The position numbers and the translations under genes are program-made. From Candidatus Polarisedimenticolaceae bacterium (GTDB lineage Bacteria; Acidobacteriota; Polarisedimenticolia; Polarisedimenticolales; DASRJG01): a stretch of DNA of 41,981 nt. Under the pieces are notes generated by a model, which did not search any database, had not been told where the DNA came from, and worked only from the letters and a program-made list of their open reading frames with translations. The stretch spans positions 1-41,981 of the forward strand of contig DASVAW010000080.1 of assembly GCA_036376135.1 (NCBI GenBank), in the 5' to 3' direction. Of the stretch, positions 8,020 to 17,060 are shown piece after piece (position 1 is the stretch's first letter; each line of letters starts with the position of its first letter).

Positions 8020-9513
8020 TTGTCAGGTCGAATTCGAGAGTTGCTCGGGCACTTTCTCACCTACGGTGTGGGTCAGATTCTCGGGAAACTCGTCGGTTTC
8101 CTGCTCCTGCCGCTGTACACCCGTGTCCTGACTCCGCAGGACTACGGTGTCCTTTCGCTGCTTGCCGCCTATTCCGCGGTCCTCTTCGTGCTGATCAGCG
8201 TGGGTTTGAGCACGGGCATCTTCAGGTTCTACCTGGATTCCGACGAGCCGACGCACCGCAACGCGGTACTGACCGCGGCCCTCGCGATCATGGGCGCGAT
8301 GGCCCTGCCCTGCGCGGGACTCGTCCTGGCCCGTAACGTCTCGGCGGAGTTGTTGACCGGGAGCTCGCAATGGGGCGGGCTCGTGGCGTTGGTGACGGTC
8401 ACGACCTACCTGGAGCTGCTCCTCAAGCTCCCTTACTGCGTCATGCGCGCGCGGCAGGAGTCGTTTCGGTACGCCTTGGCCAATCTCGCGCAGACGCTCC
8501 TCGACATCGGCCTCACGTTCGTCTTTGTCGTGTCCTTGAAGATGGGCCCGGCCGGGATCGTCTGGGCGCAGTTCTGGGCGACCCTCGCCATCGCGGCGTT
8601 CCTCGCCCGCTCGGTGCTGCGGGACTACCGCGTCGTTTGGCGGGACGCGCTCCTTCGCGGACTGCTGCGGTTCGGAATACCGCTCATCCCCGCCGGACTT
8701 TCGACGTTCGCCCTGACGTTGAGTGATCGGTACTTCCTGAAGGCGTACGCTTCGCTCAACGAGTTGGGGCTGTATTCGGTCGGTTATCGCTTCGGGCAGA
8801 CCATCACCTTCGTGGCCATGGCGTTCCAGCTCGTCTGGTCGCCGTTCATATTCGCAAACCAGAAGCAGGAGGACGCCGGACCTCTCTTTGCCCGAGTGGC
8901 CACCTACTACGTCGTCGGTCTCGGCTTGGCGTCGCTGGGCCTTCACGTCTTTGCGCGAGAATTGACGTTGCTCATGACCGGACCGCAGTTCCGCGAAGCA
9001 CACACCGTGATCGGCATCGTGGCGCTTTCGCAGTACTTCCTTGCGCTGACGAACGTCGCAACCGCGGGCGTGCTGATCCGGCAGCGTACTTCGCTCGTGG
9101 CGATCATCGTGACCTTCGCCGCTGCGATCAACGTCGGGCTGAACTTCTACTGTGTGCCCCGGTGGGGGATGATCGGGGCCGCGTGGACGACTCTGATCGC
9201 CTACGCGGTGCAACTCGTCGTCACCGTAGTCGTCTCCCAGCGCGTCTTCTCGATTCCCTTTGAGGTCCGGAGGATCCTCGGTTTCGCGGCGCTCGCGGCG
9301 ATCGTCGCGGCGATCAGCGTCCTTCCGGACACCGGGCGGCCGTGGTTGGACGTCGTGCTCAAGACGACGATGTTCGCGGTATTTCCGGTGGCCGCCGTGG
9401 CGGGCGGGTGGTTCGACGACAGGGAACGGCGACAACTCGCCGGATTCGGTCGTACCGCACGCGCGATGCTGAGCGCGTCGACCCGCTCCTTCTGGCGGCG
9501 GAGGTCGAAGTGA
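8020..9513 (+). CDS. Wzx-type polysaccharide flippase (MOP superfamily)
   Basis: The protein has 497 residues and starts at TTG 8020 with GGTGGAG upstream. The N-terminus LGHFLTYGVGQILGKLVGFL followed by LPLYTRVLTPQDYGVLSLL is the standard opening of the polysaccharide-transport/oligosaccharide-flippase family. Twelve to fourteen hydrophobic segments follow, including the conserved DRYFLKAYASLNELGLYSVGYR stretch near the middle. It should move undecaprenyl-linked repeat units across the inner membrane. The stop overlaps the GTG of the next glycosyltransferase (GTGA at 9510-9513), so the two are translationally coupled. It pairs logically with the Wzy_C-type protein for a Wzx/Wzy pathway. Confidence 0.9.
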   Translation: MSGRIRELLGHFLTYGVGQILGKLVGFLLLPLYTRVLTPQDYGVLSLLAAYSAVLFVLISVGLSTGIFRFYLDSDEPTHRNAVLTAALAIMGAMALPCAGLVLARNVSAELLTGSSQWGGLVALVTVTTYLELLLKLPYCVMRARQESFRYALANLAQTLLDIGLTFVFVVSLKMGPAGIVWAQFWATLAIAAFLARSVLRDYRVVWRDALLRGLLRFGIPLIPAGLSTFALTLSDRYFLKAYASLNELGLYSVGYRFGQTITFVAMAFQLVWSPFIFANQKQEDAGPLFARVATYYVVGLGLASLGLHVFARELTLLMTGPQFREAHTVIGIVALSQYFLALTNVATAGVLIRQRTSLVAIIVTFAAAINVGLNFYCVPRWGMIGAAWTTLIAYAVQLVVTVVVSQRVFSIPFEVRRILGFAALAAIVAAISVLPDTGRPWLDVVLKTTMFAVFPVAAVAGGWFDDRERRQLAGFGRTARAMLSASTRSFWRRRSK

Positions 9514-10889
9514 AGCGCGTGCTCGTCGTCGCCTACCGCTTCCCCCCCCAGACGGGGGCGGGCTCGTTGCGGATCTCCAAGTTCGTCCGCTACCTCCCGG
9601 AGTTCGGCTGGACACCCGAGGTGGTCACCGTCCGCAACCCGCTCAACCAGCGGCGTGACGACACGCTGCTCGCGCAGCTACCGCGCGACTTGAAGGTGCA
9701 CGGCGCCACAGGGTGGTACTGGAGGCGACTCGAGCAGCGCGCGTTGCGATGGGTCCGAGGACCGGCGAGTCCACCCGATCCGGCGGCCCTGGGGCGGTCC
9801 GATCCTCCGGATGTCGGTGGACGTTCGGCGGTCCGGCGTGGGCTCGCTCGCGCCTACGGCGCGTTGCGGGACCTCGTCGAGTTCCCCGACGCACACGTCG
9901 GATGGGTGCCTGCAGCGGCTTGGTGGAGCGCACGGGCGTGTCGGAGCCGGTCCTTCGACGCCATCTTCTGCTCCACGCCACCGCACTCCGCGCAACTCGC
10001 GGCGTATCTCGCCGCCCGGGCATCGGGCGTCCCCCTCGTCGTCGACCTTCGGGATCCGTGGGCCGACCTGTTCCACCTGACGCGTCGGCCCGTGCGACGT
10101 TTCGCGGTTCGCACCCTCGAGCGGCTGGTCTTCCGGTTGGCGGGAGCGGTCGTGCTCAACACCGAGGCCATGGCCGAGATGGTGCGTGCCCGCCATACGG
10201 GCCTGCCGCCCGACCGGTTCGTGGCGATTCCCAACGGGTTCGATAGTTCGGATTTCCCGGCGCGGGAGTCCGCCCCGCGTAGGGACGACGGCCGGAAGGT
10301 GGTGCTCCACGTCGGGGACGTCTATCACGGCCTGGGCGATCCGAGCGAGGTCCTTCGCGGCCTGGAGACGGTGGTCGCACGTCATCCGGCGCTGAGGGAT
10401 CGGCTGATCCTGCGATTCATCGGCGGGGGGCCGATCCTACGAACCGGGCCGTACGGCCGGCTGTTCCAGGAGTCCCCCCTGCGGGACCGCATCGAGGTCC
10501 TCGATCACCAGCCCCACGCCGTCTGCGTGAAGGCGATGCTCGACGCTTCCGTCCTTTTCCTGGTTCAGAACTCGCCGGATACTCCGACGCAGGTGTCGTC
10601 GAAGCTCTACGAGTACCTCTACGCGCGTCGCCCGGTGCTCGCCGTCACGACGTCCGCCGCCACCCGCAGGGTGGTGGAAGAAACCGCTTGCGGCGTTGCG
10701 ATTCCGCCCGGACGGCAGGATGAGGTGACGCGGGTGCTCGAATCGTTTCTGACCGACCCGGCTGCGTCACCTCATCCCAAGGACGATGCCGTGGGAGCCT
10801 ATGAGCGCCGCGCGCTCACGCGGCGTCTCGCGACGATTCTCGACGCGGTGGCGAGCCGTGAGTTGACCTCGCGGCGGTCGAATTCGTAG
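9510..10889 (+). CDS. GT4-like glycosyltransferase
   Basis: The protein has 459 residues. The start is the GTG at 9510, overlapping the flippase stop and preceded by GGAGG; the open frame extends further upstream but only as an out-of-frame shadow of the flippase. The N-terminus VLVVAYRFPPQTGAGSLRI is the GT-B family opening with the PP-G-G loop. The block PLVVDLRDPWAD (about residues 172-183) and IPNGFDSSDF follow. The C-terminal part has VSSKLYEYLYARRPVLAV, the usual donor-domain region of this subgroup. It probably adds a sugar to the lipid-linked polysaccharide unit in the cytoplasm; the sugar is unknown. Confidence 0.87.
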   Translation: MKRVLVVAYRFPPQTGAGSLRISKFVRYLPEFGWTPEVVTVRNPLNQRRDDTLLAQLPRDLKVHGATGWYWRRLEQRALRWVRGPASPPDPAALGRSDPPDVGGRSAVRRGLARAYGALRDLVEFPDAHVGWVPAAAWWSARACRSRSFDAIFCSTPPHSAQLAAYLAARASGVPLVVDLRDPWADLFHLTRRPVRRFAVRTLERLVFRLAGAVVLNTEAMAEMVRARHTGLPPDRFVAIPNGFDSSDFPARESAPRRDDGRKVVLHVGDVYHGLGDPSEVLRGLETVVARHPALRDRLILRFIGGGPILRTGPYGRLFQESPLRDRIEVLDHQPHAVCVKAMLDASVLFLVQNSPDTPTQVSSKLYEYLYARRPVLAVTTSAATRRVVEETACGVAIPPGRQDEVTRVLESFLTDPAASPHPKDDAVGAYERRALTRRLATILDAVASRELTSRRSNS

Positions 10890-10892
10890 ACT
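10863..10892 (+). promoter_or_regulatory. Possible sigma-70 promoter before the Gfo/Idh/MocA gene
   Basis: TTGACC (10863-10868) and TAGACT (10887-10892) are 18 bases apart, overlapping the 3' end of the glycosyltransferase gene and 43 bases before the ATG at 10936. The -35 is good, the -10 moderate. Confidence 0.35.
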
Positions 10893-10935
10893 CACGCGGG
10901 GCAAGGCGACGCTCGACGCCCTTCCCCCGGGGTGC

Positions 10936-11958
10936 ATGGTTCCCATCAAGCTCGCCATCGTCGGCTGCGGCGCGATCACCGACCAGGGCCATCTGCCCGC
11001 GGCCCTTCGATCGCCGCTCATCGAGGTGACGGCGCTGGTCGACAACGACCTCGCCCGGGCGGAACTGCTCCGGCGCAAGTACGCGTGTTCCGCGGAGGTC
11101 TGCGACGACGTCGCTCGTGTCCTCTCGAAGGTGGACGGCGTGCTCGTCGCCACCCCGAATCACGCCCATGGCGACGTCGCGCGCCTGGTGCTCGAGAACG
11201 GCCTTCCCGTCTTGATCGAGAAGCCCATGACGACGTCCTACGCCGAGGCGCAGGCGTTGTGCGAGCTCGCCAGAAGGCGATCGACCTTCATTTCCGTCGG
11301 GTTCGTGACGCGCCAATACCCGGTGACGCGACTGTTCAAGCGGCTCCTGGACGAACGCTTCTTCGGACGCGTCGGGCGATTCCACGTCGAGTTCGGCACC
11401 GCGGGAGGCTGGGCACCGGTGTCGAACTACAACTTGGACAGGAAACTCTCCGGCGGAGGCGTCCTCGTCATCAACGGCACGCACGCGATCGATCGCCTGT
11501 TGTATTGGTTCGGGGAGCCGAAGTCGTTCACCTACGCGGACGACAGCTACGGGGGGGTGGAGGCGAACTGCAAAGCGGAACTCGACTACGGTGACGGACT
11601 TCGGGGTTCGTTCTTCTTCTCGAAGACGATCGCCCTGAAGAACCGTTTCGTCTTCGAGAGCGATCAGGCGATCGTCGAACTCGGCGCGAACGAAACGCGA
11701 CAACTCACCGTGACGCGACGTGATCTGCCGGGCGTCCGGCTCCGCATCGACAGCCTCGGGGCGTCGGGGACCGACGACTACTTCCAGGAGCAGCTCAACG
11801 AGTTCGCCCGCGTCCTCCGCGACGGAGCTGCGCCTACCGTCGACGGCGAAGCCGGCGCGGCGAGCGTGCGGTGGTGCGAACGCTTCTACTCGGCCCGAAC
11901 CCAGCTCGAGGAGCCTTGGGCCTGGTACCGGCACCTCAACAAGGAACGCCACCCGTGA
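10936..11958 (+). CDS. Gfo/Idh/MocA-family NAD(P)-dependent sugar dehydrogenase (first)
   Basis: The protein has 340 residues. A Rossmann nucleotide-binding motif GCGAITDQGH sits near residue 10. The family lysine motif EKPMTT is near residue 95, and the catalytic-domain block GGGVLVINGTHAIDRLLYW near residue 178 contains the expected His. The family oxidises or epimerises sugars, often the 3-position of a UDP-sugar, before amination. The stop overlaps the GTG of the epimerase gene (GTGA 11955-11958), so they form one unit. The DegT aminotransferase at 19046-20194 would be a natural partner, inferred from the family pathway rather than from adjacency. Confidence 0.85.
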   Translation: MVPIKLAIVGCGAITDQGHLPAALRSPLIEVTALVDNDLARAELLRRKYACSAEVCDDVARVLSKVDGVLVATPNHAHGDVARLVLENGLPVLIEKPMTTSYAEAQALCELARRRSTFISVGFVTRQYPVTRLFKRLLDERFFGRVGRFHVEFGTAGGWAPVSNYNLDRKLSGGGVLVINGTHAIDRLLYWFGEPKSFTYADDSYGGVEANCKAELDYGDGLRGSFFFSKTIALKNRFVFESDQAIVELGANETRQLTVTRRDLPGVRLRIDSLGASGTDDYFQEQLNEFARVLRDGAAPTVDGEAGAASVRWCERFYSARTQLEEPWAWYRHLNKERHP

Positions 11959-13118
11959 GCCGGCGGATCGCCGTACTCGGCGCATCGGGGTTCGTGGGCT
12001 CCGCACTCTGCGAGCGGCTCTTCTTCGAGGGATCGGACGAGTTCGTGGCGGTCATCCACGGGAGCGGAAGGGCCGGTCGAATCGCACGGCTCGGGATCGA
12101 GCTCCGCGTCGCGGATCTCATGAAGCCCGACAGCATCCGGAAAGCGATTCAAGGCTGCGAGGTCGTCGTGAACTGCGCGATGGGCGACCACGACGCCATG
12201 ACGCGGGGCTTCCGAAACCTCGTGCGTGCACTCCGGGACGTACGACCTTCGAAGTTCATCCATCTGAGCAGCATCCTGATCTACGGCGAGACCCCCCCCG
12301 CGGCCAGTGTCGACGAGGACGCGGAGCCGGACCCCGGACGAAACGAGTACGGCCAAACCAAACTCGCCCAGGACCGCCTGGTCCTCGGGCTCCACCGCGG
12401 CGGCGTACCCAGCTACATCCTGTGTCCCGGGAACATCACGGGCCCCTACTCTCCCTTCCTCCGCTCCCTCTGCGAGCGACTGGTCCAGGGTCCGCTCCCG
12501 CTCGTCGACGGAGGTCGGTATCCCAGCAACCTCATCCATGTCGACAATCTGGTCGAAGGGATCCTGGCTGCGATCCGATCGGGCCGCGGGGCCGGCGCGC
12601 GCTACTTCGTGAACGAGACCCGTCCCGTGCCGTGGCGTGAACTCCTCGAGGACCTTTGCGTCCGGATGGACGTCGCCCCCACCTTCGTCGAGGTGACTCG
12701 CGAGGCGGTCTTGGACAGGATCAACGCGCCACAGCGACGGGCCGGGCTCCGGGAGCACCTCAGGGTCGCTGCCTCGGACGAGTTCCGCCGCTCGATGAAC
12801 CGTCTGCCCGTGGTCGCCGCCGCCAACCGTCTCGCCCTCGGCGTGTTTCGGAGACTCTCCATCGAGAACCAGGAGTCGTTGCGCAGGAGGCTGCGGTGGC
12901 CGGTCCAACTGGAAAAGCGCGGCACTTCGGCTCCGCTCGACGAGCGATTCGTCAAGGTGCAGATTCGGCAGCATTTTCACAGCCCGGCCCGGCTCGCGCA
13001 GACGCTCGGATGGCGGCCGCCGCTCACGTACGAGGAGGGTCTCGACGTGACGACGGCGTGGATGCGCTTCGCCGGAGTCGCGCCGATGGGTGGTCGGGGC
13101 GGTCGGGATCTCGCATGA
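11955..13118 (+). CDS. NAD-dependent epimerase/dehydratase (extended SDR)
   Basis: The protein has 387 residues from the GTG at 11955, which overlaps the preceding stop. The nucleotide-binding motif GASGFVGSAL is at residues 8-17. The catalytic Tyr-x-x-x-Lys appears as YGQTK in NEYGQTKLAQDRL. The block LIHVDNLVEGILAA is the typical substrate-domain helix. The C-terminal ~130 residues are longer and more Arg-rich than in GalE-type enzymes. It probably reshapes a nucleotide sugar for the surface polymer. It converges with the second Gfo/Idh/MocA gene 24 bases downstream. Confidence 0.85.
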   Translation: MSRRIAVLGASGFVGSALCERLFFEGSDEFVAVIHGSGRAGRIARLGIELRVADLMKPDSIRKAIQGCEVVVNCAMGDHDAMTRGFRNLVRALRDVRPSKFIHLSSILIYGETPPAASVDEDAEPDPGRNEYGQTKLAQDRLVLGLHRGGVPSYILCPGNITGPYSPFLRSLCERLVQGPLPLVDGGRYPSNLIHVDNLVEGILAAIRSGRGAGARYFVNETRPVPWRELLEDLCVRMDVAPTFVEVTREAVLDRINAPQRRAGLREHLRVAASDEFRRSMNRLPVVAAANRLALGVFRRLSIENQESLRRRLRWPVQLEKRGTSAPLDERFVKVQIRQHFHSPARLAQTLGWRPPLTYEEGLDVTTAWMRFAGVAPMGGRGGRDLA

Positions 13119-13142
13119 GCCCGTGCGGTCGGCGTGGCGCCG

Positions 13143-14267
13143 CTAGAGTCTCCTCTTCGCCCCGCTCAACGGCGGCTGCCGGTCGAGCCGGAAGGCCCGG
13201 TCGGCTCCCGACAGCGGGAGCTTCACCTCGCGCCGTTCGATCGCGGAGACGTAGGCGGCTTGCAGGGCTTCGATCGACTCCAGCCCCTGGACGCTGTTGA
13301 CCGCGATCTCCTTCGCGTCGAGGAGCACCTCGACCGCGTTTTCGATCACCTTGTCGTGATTCGACATCGAGCCCTTGTACGATCCGTAGTCGTTCGCCGG
13401 GTTGCCGGGTTCCAGCGTCGGGGACTCGAGGTCCCTGACGTTGCAGAACTCGAGGGTGTTGAGATATTCGCCGCCGACCTTGACGCTCCCCTCGGTTCCG
13501 AGGATCGTCATGCTTCCCTCGATGTTCTTCTCGTAGGCGTTGGTGGTGTACTGGAGCGAGCCGAGCGCGCCGCTTCGGAACCGCAACGTGACGAAGCCGG
13601 CGTCCTCCGTCTCCACGTAGGGGTGGGTGAGGTTGGCCATGATGGCCGAAACGCTGTGCACCGCCCCGCCGATCCAGATCATCAGGTCGAGGAAGTGGGA
13701 GCACTGCGTCATCAGGGCGCCGCCGTCGAGGTGCATGGTTCCTCGCCACGGCGACTCGTCGTAATAGGACTTCCTGCGGTTCCAGATGACGTTGCAGTTG
13801 ATGAGGGTGATCTGCCCCAGCCGCTTGTGCCAAGCGAGGTCTTTCAGGAAGCGAATGGGCGGATTGTAGCGATTCTGCTTGACCAGGAGGAACCGCTTGC
13901 CGCTCCGCCGCTCGGCCTCGACGACCGCCTCGGCGTCCGCGACGGACATCGTCATCGGCTTTTCGCAAAGGACGTGTTTCCCACCGCCCAGCGCGGCGAT
14001 CGACATCGCCGCGTGGAGTCCGCTGGGCGTGCAAACCGAAACGATGTCGACTTCCGGCCCGAGCGCGTCCTCGAATCGCTCCGTCGCCCGCCCGCCGAAG
14101 CGCTCGGCGACGGCGCGCGCCCGGTCGCCCTCGACATCGCACGCGACGGTCAACTCCGCCCTGGGGTTCTTGGCGATCTGCTCGGCGTGACGGGAACCGA
14201 TCCGCCCGCACCCCACGAGCCCGAACCGCAGCTTGCGGTTCCCTCCACCGTTTCCTGCCTCGTTCAT
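13143..14267 (-). CDS. Gfo/Idh/MocA-family dehydrogenase, WbpB/WlbA-like (second)
   Basis: The protein has 374 residues and an ATG with GAGGAGAACCC upstream. The motif GLVGCGRIGSRHAEQI (near residue 16) binds NAD(P). CEKPMTMS is near residue 100, and DGGALMTQCSHFLDLMIW near residue 180 carries the family His. The segment EGSMTILGTEGSVKVGG is very like the corresponding block in UDP-GlcNAc(A) 3-dehydrogenases of the WbpB/WlbA group. The likely job is oxidation at C3 of a UDP-HexNAc-type sugar, making the keto-sugar substrate for the DegT aminotransferase; this is inference. It follows the acyl ligase gene by 67 bases on the same strand. Confidence 0.85.
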   Translation of the reverse strand: MNEAGNGGGNRKLRFGLVGCGRIGSRHAEQIAKNPRAELTVACDVEGDRARAVAERFGGRATERFEDALGPEVDIVSVCTPSGLHAAMSIAALGGGKHVLCEKPMTMSVADAEAVVEAERRSGKRFLLVKQNRYNPPIRFLKDLAWHKRLGQITLINCNVIWNRRKSYYDESPWRGTMHLDGGALMTQCSHFLDLMIWIGGAVHSVSAIMANLTHPYVETEDAGFVTLRFRSGALGSLQYTTNAYEKNIEGSMTILGTEGSVKVGGEYLNTLEFCNVRDLESPTLEPGNPANDYGSYKGSMSNHDKVIENAVEVLLDAKEIAVNSVQGLESIEALQAAYVSAIERREVKLPLSGADRAFRLDRQPPLSGAKRRL

Positions 14268-14334
14268 CGATGGGTTCTCCTCGGTCCAGGCGTCATGATC
14301 GCACGCGGTCGCCAGCTTTCGGGTGGGGCCGGCC

Positions 14335-15900
14335 TCATTCCCGCGCGTCGGAGCCCGGAGTCGGGGCGTCGTGGTGAAGCCGGTCCTTCATCACCTTCCC
14401 CGAGGGGTTCTTCGGCAGGGTTCCCCGCTTCACGAACTCCCGCGGGACCTTGTAGCCGGCAAGTCGCTCCCTGCAGTGCGCCGCGATGGCGTCGATCGAC
14501 AGCGTGCAGCCTTCGCGGGGGACCACGTAGGCACGGATCGCCTCCCCGAGCATCGCGTCCGGGATCCCGATCACCGCGGCCTCGAGGACGGACGCGTGCT
14601 CCAGGATGGCTTCCTCGATCTCCTTCGGGGAGATACGGTGAGCGCCGCTCTTGATCATCTCGCGTTTTCGACCGACGACCCGGAGGTAGCCCTCCTCGTC
14701 GGCGACCCCGAGATCGCCGGTGTGGTAACCGTGTCGGTCGAGCACGGCGGCGGTCTCGGCGGGGTCGTTCCAGTAGCCTTCCATGATGTTCGAGCCTCTC
14801 GCGACGATTTCGCCGACCTCCCCGGGCTCGCACGTCGAGCCGTCGTCGCGAAGCACCAGCAATTCGACGTTCGGGATGGCCCTGCCGATGGATCCGACGC
14901 GGCTCGGCAGCTCGTCGGGGGGCAGGTAGGACAGCCGGGCGCCCGCCTCGGTGGCTCCGTACATGATGAAGACGCGCGTTCGAGGGAGGGCTTCCATGAC
15001 GCGACGGATGATCGCCGGGGCCATGGCCCCGCCTGCCTGAGTCACGTAGCGCAACGCAGGCAGGTCTCGCTTCGCGACGTTGGTCTTGTCGAGCAGGATC
15101 GCGAACGTGGACGGTACCCCCGCGAAGCCGGTGCACGCCTCCCGCTGGAGCGTGTCGACGGCCACCTGGGGGAAGAGGAAGCGGTTCTCGATCACGACAC
15201 TTCCGCCCGCCGCCACGTGCGTGTTCAGGAGGGACTTTCCGTAGACGTAGTAGAAGGGTAGGACGGCGAGAACGCGGTCGGCGGATGTCAGCTCCAGGTA
15301 CTGCACGATGCTCCGCGTGTTGGCGACGAGGTTCAGGTGGGAGAGCACGGCCCCCTTGGGCCTCCCGGTGCTTCCGGACGTGTAAATGATCGATGCCCGA
15401 TCCAGGTCGATGCGGCGCAGGGACGGGGCGGGTCCGCCGAACGCGCGTGCGTCGGAAATGCGGACGAGACGGACCGGCCCGGCAGGCGCACTCTCGACGT
15501 CGCCGTCGGGCAGAACGGCGAACTCCATGGCCCCGAGCCCGTTCAGCCCCGGGAGGATCAGGGGAGCGTGACGGCGACCGGCGATCACGGCCCTCGCTCC
15601 GCAGTCGGCGAGCAGGCCCTGAATCGTGCGCGGGTCGGCCTGCGTGTTGAGCGGAACGGCCACCGCCCCCGCCTTGAGGACCGCGTAATAACCCTCGACG
15701 TAATCGAGTCCGTTGTCGTCGAGCAGGCCGACGCGGTCCCCCCGCCGGATCCCCTGGGACGCGAGCGCTCCGGCCACGCGGTCGGACGCCCGGTCGAGAT
15801 CCCCGTAGGAGGTCCTCTCTTCGCCGTGAATCAGCGCGACGGATCCGGGGACCCGCTGCGCGGATTCGCGCAGGAAATCGTCGAGCAGGTGGACCGCCAA
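14335..15900 (-). CDS. AMP-forming acyl-CoA/acyl-ACP ligase (ANL superfamily)
   Basis: The protein has 521 residues. The start is TTG 15900 with GAGGGG seven to eight bases before it; no in-frame ATG is near. The adenylate-binding P-loop YTSGSTGRPKGA is at residues 173-184. MYGATEAG, HTGDLG, the hinge GRKREMIKSGAHRISPKE and the C-terminal catalytic lysine in PKNPSGKV are all present, so the enzyme looks intact. It activates a carboxylic acid as an acyl-AMP and passes it to CoA or a carrier protein. No carrier protein gene is seen here. In this locus it may provide an acyl group for sugar N-acylation. Confidence 0.87.
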   Translation of the reverse strand: MAVHLLDDFLRESAQRVPGSVALIHGEERTSYGDLDRASDRVAGALASQGIRRGDRVGLLDDNGLDYVEGYYAVLKAGAVAVPLNTQADPRTIQGLLADCGARAVIAGRRHAPLILPGLNGLGAMEFAVLPDGDVESAPAGPVRLVRISDARAFGGPAPSLRRIDLDRASIIYTSGSTGRPKGAVLSHLNLVANTRSIVQYLELTSADRVLAVLPFYYVYGKSLLNTHVAAGGSVVIENRFLFPQVAVDTLQREACTGFAGVPSTFAILLDKTNVAKRDLPALRYVTQAGGAMAPAIIRRVMEALPRTRVFIMYGATEAGARLSYLPPDELPSRVGSIGRAIPNVELLVLRDDGSTCEPGEVGEIVARGSNIMEGYWNDPAETAAVLDRHGYHTGDLGVADEEGYLRVVGRKREMIKSGAHRISPKEIEEAILEHASVLEAAVIGIPDAMLGEAIRAYVVPREGCTLSIDAIAAHCRERLAGYKVPREFVKRGTLPKNPSGKVMKDRLHHDAPTPGSDARE

Positions 15901-15983
15901 GAATCACCCCTCGCAACGGAGCGGACGGACCCGAATGTATATCTCCGAATCGCTGGAAATCCACGATCTACGGACCCGTCCGT

Positions 15984-16013
15984 TTGACGCTCGCCTCCGC
16001 CGGTCCCTATGAT
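15984..16013 (+). promoter_or_regulatory. Sigma-70 promoter for the nadE-like/asnB unit
   Basis: TTGACG (15984-15989) and TATGAT (16008-16013) have an 18-base spacer. They match the consensus at five of six positions each and lie 49 bases before the ATG at 16062, in the divergent space upstream of the acyl ligase. Confidence 0.55.
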
Positions 16014-16061
16014 TCACCCCGCCCGCGGTCGGGCCGACCCGATCGCACCCCCGGAGGTCCG

Positions 16062-17045
16062 ATGTTTTCGAAACACGTCCTCGATCTCGACTATCCCGCG
16101 CAGGCGCGTCGGATCGAGGAAGGGATCCGACGCATCGTCACGGAGGACCTCAAGCGCAAGGGGGCCGTCGTCGCCATCTCGGGGGGGATCGACAGCTCGC
16201 TCGTCGCCGCCCTGTGCGCCCGGGCGCTGGGGCCCGAGCGCGTGTTCGGACTGTTCCTTCCCGAGAACGACTCTTCGGACGACAGCCTCCGGCTCGGCCG
16301 GGCGCTCGCGGCGAAGTTCGGGATCCCCGCCCAGGTCGTGAACATCGGTCCGGCCCTCGATGCGATGGGGTGCTACCGCCAGCGCGACGAGGCGATCCGG
16401 ACGGTCTTCCCCGACTACGGTCCCGGCTGGAAGTCGAAGATCGTGCTTCCCCAGGTGTCGGATCGTCCGCGCCTGAACGTCTTCAGCATCGTGGTCCAGC
16501 GCCCCGACGGCGAGATCCTCCGGGCGAGGGCCCCCCTCGACGTCTACCTCACGATCGTGGCCTCCACGAACATGAAGCAGCGGACCCGGAAGCTGACCGA
16601 GTACTTCCACGGCGAGCGCCTTCACTTCGCCGTCGCCGGAACGCCGAACCGGCTCGAATACGACCAGGGCTTCTTCGTGAAAGGGGGCGACGGTCTGGCC
16701 GACTTCAAGCCGATCGCCCACCTCTACAAGACCCAGGTCTACGCGATGGCCGCGGCGGTCGGGGTCCCCGACGAGATCCTCGGGCGCACTCCCACGACGG
16801 ATACCTACTCGCTCCCGCAGACCCAGGAGGAGTTCTACTTCTCCCTGCCGTACGATCGCATGGACCTTTGCCTCTGGGCCTACAATCACGGCGTCGCCGC
16901 CGAGGAGGTGGCTCCGGTGGTCGGGATCACCCCGTCGCAGGTCGAGGCCGTTTACCGCGACATCGAGTCCAAGCGCAGGACCACGGCGATCCTGCACCGC
17001 AAGCCGGTCCTCGTCGAGCCCGTCTCCGAGATCCGGGTCGACTGA
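16062..17045 (+). CDS. NadE-like NAD+ synthase family protein (ATP-pyrophosphatase amidase)
   Basis: The protein has 327 residues, started at ATG 16062 with GGAGG four bases before it. The ATP-pyrophosphatase loop SGGIDSS is at residues 40-46. A later block AGTPNRLEYDQGFFVKGGDG, then ADFKPIAHLYKTQVYAMA, matches the NAD synthetase region that binds deamido-NAD. It lacks a glutaminase domain, so it would use ammonia. Its place 15 bases before asparagine synthase in a polysaccharide locus suggests it may amidate a sugar carboxylate or acyl group instead of, or as well as, making NAD. The canonical reaction cannot be excluded. Confidence 0.8.
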   Translation: MFSKHVLDLDYPAQARRIEEGIRRIVTEDLKRKGAVVAISGGIDSSLVAALCARALGPERVFGLFLPENDSSDDSLRLGRALAAKFGIPAQVVNIGPALDAMGCYRQRDEAIRTVFPDYGPGWKSKIVLPQVSDRPRLNVFSIVVQRPDGEILRARAPLDVYLTIVASTNMKQRTRKLTEYFHGERLHFAVAGTPNRLEYDQGFFVKGGDGLADFKPIAHLYKTQVYAMAAAVGVPDEILGRTPTTDTYSLPQTQEEFYFSLPYDRMDLCLWAYNHGVAAEEVAPVVGITPSQVEAVYRDIESKRRTTAILHRKPVLVEPVSEIRVD

Positions 17046-17060
17046 AGCGGAGACCCACCG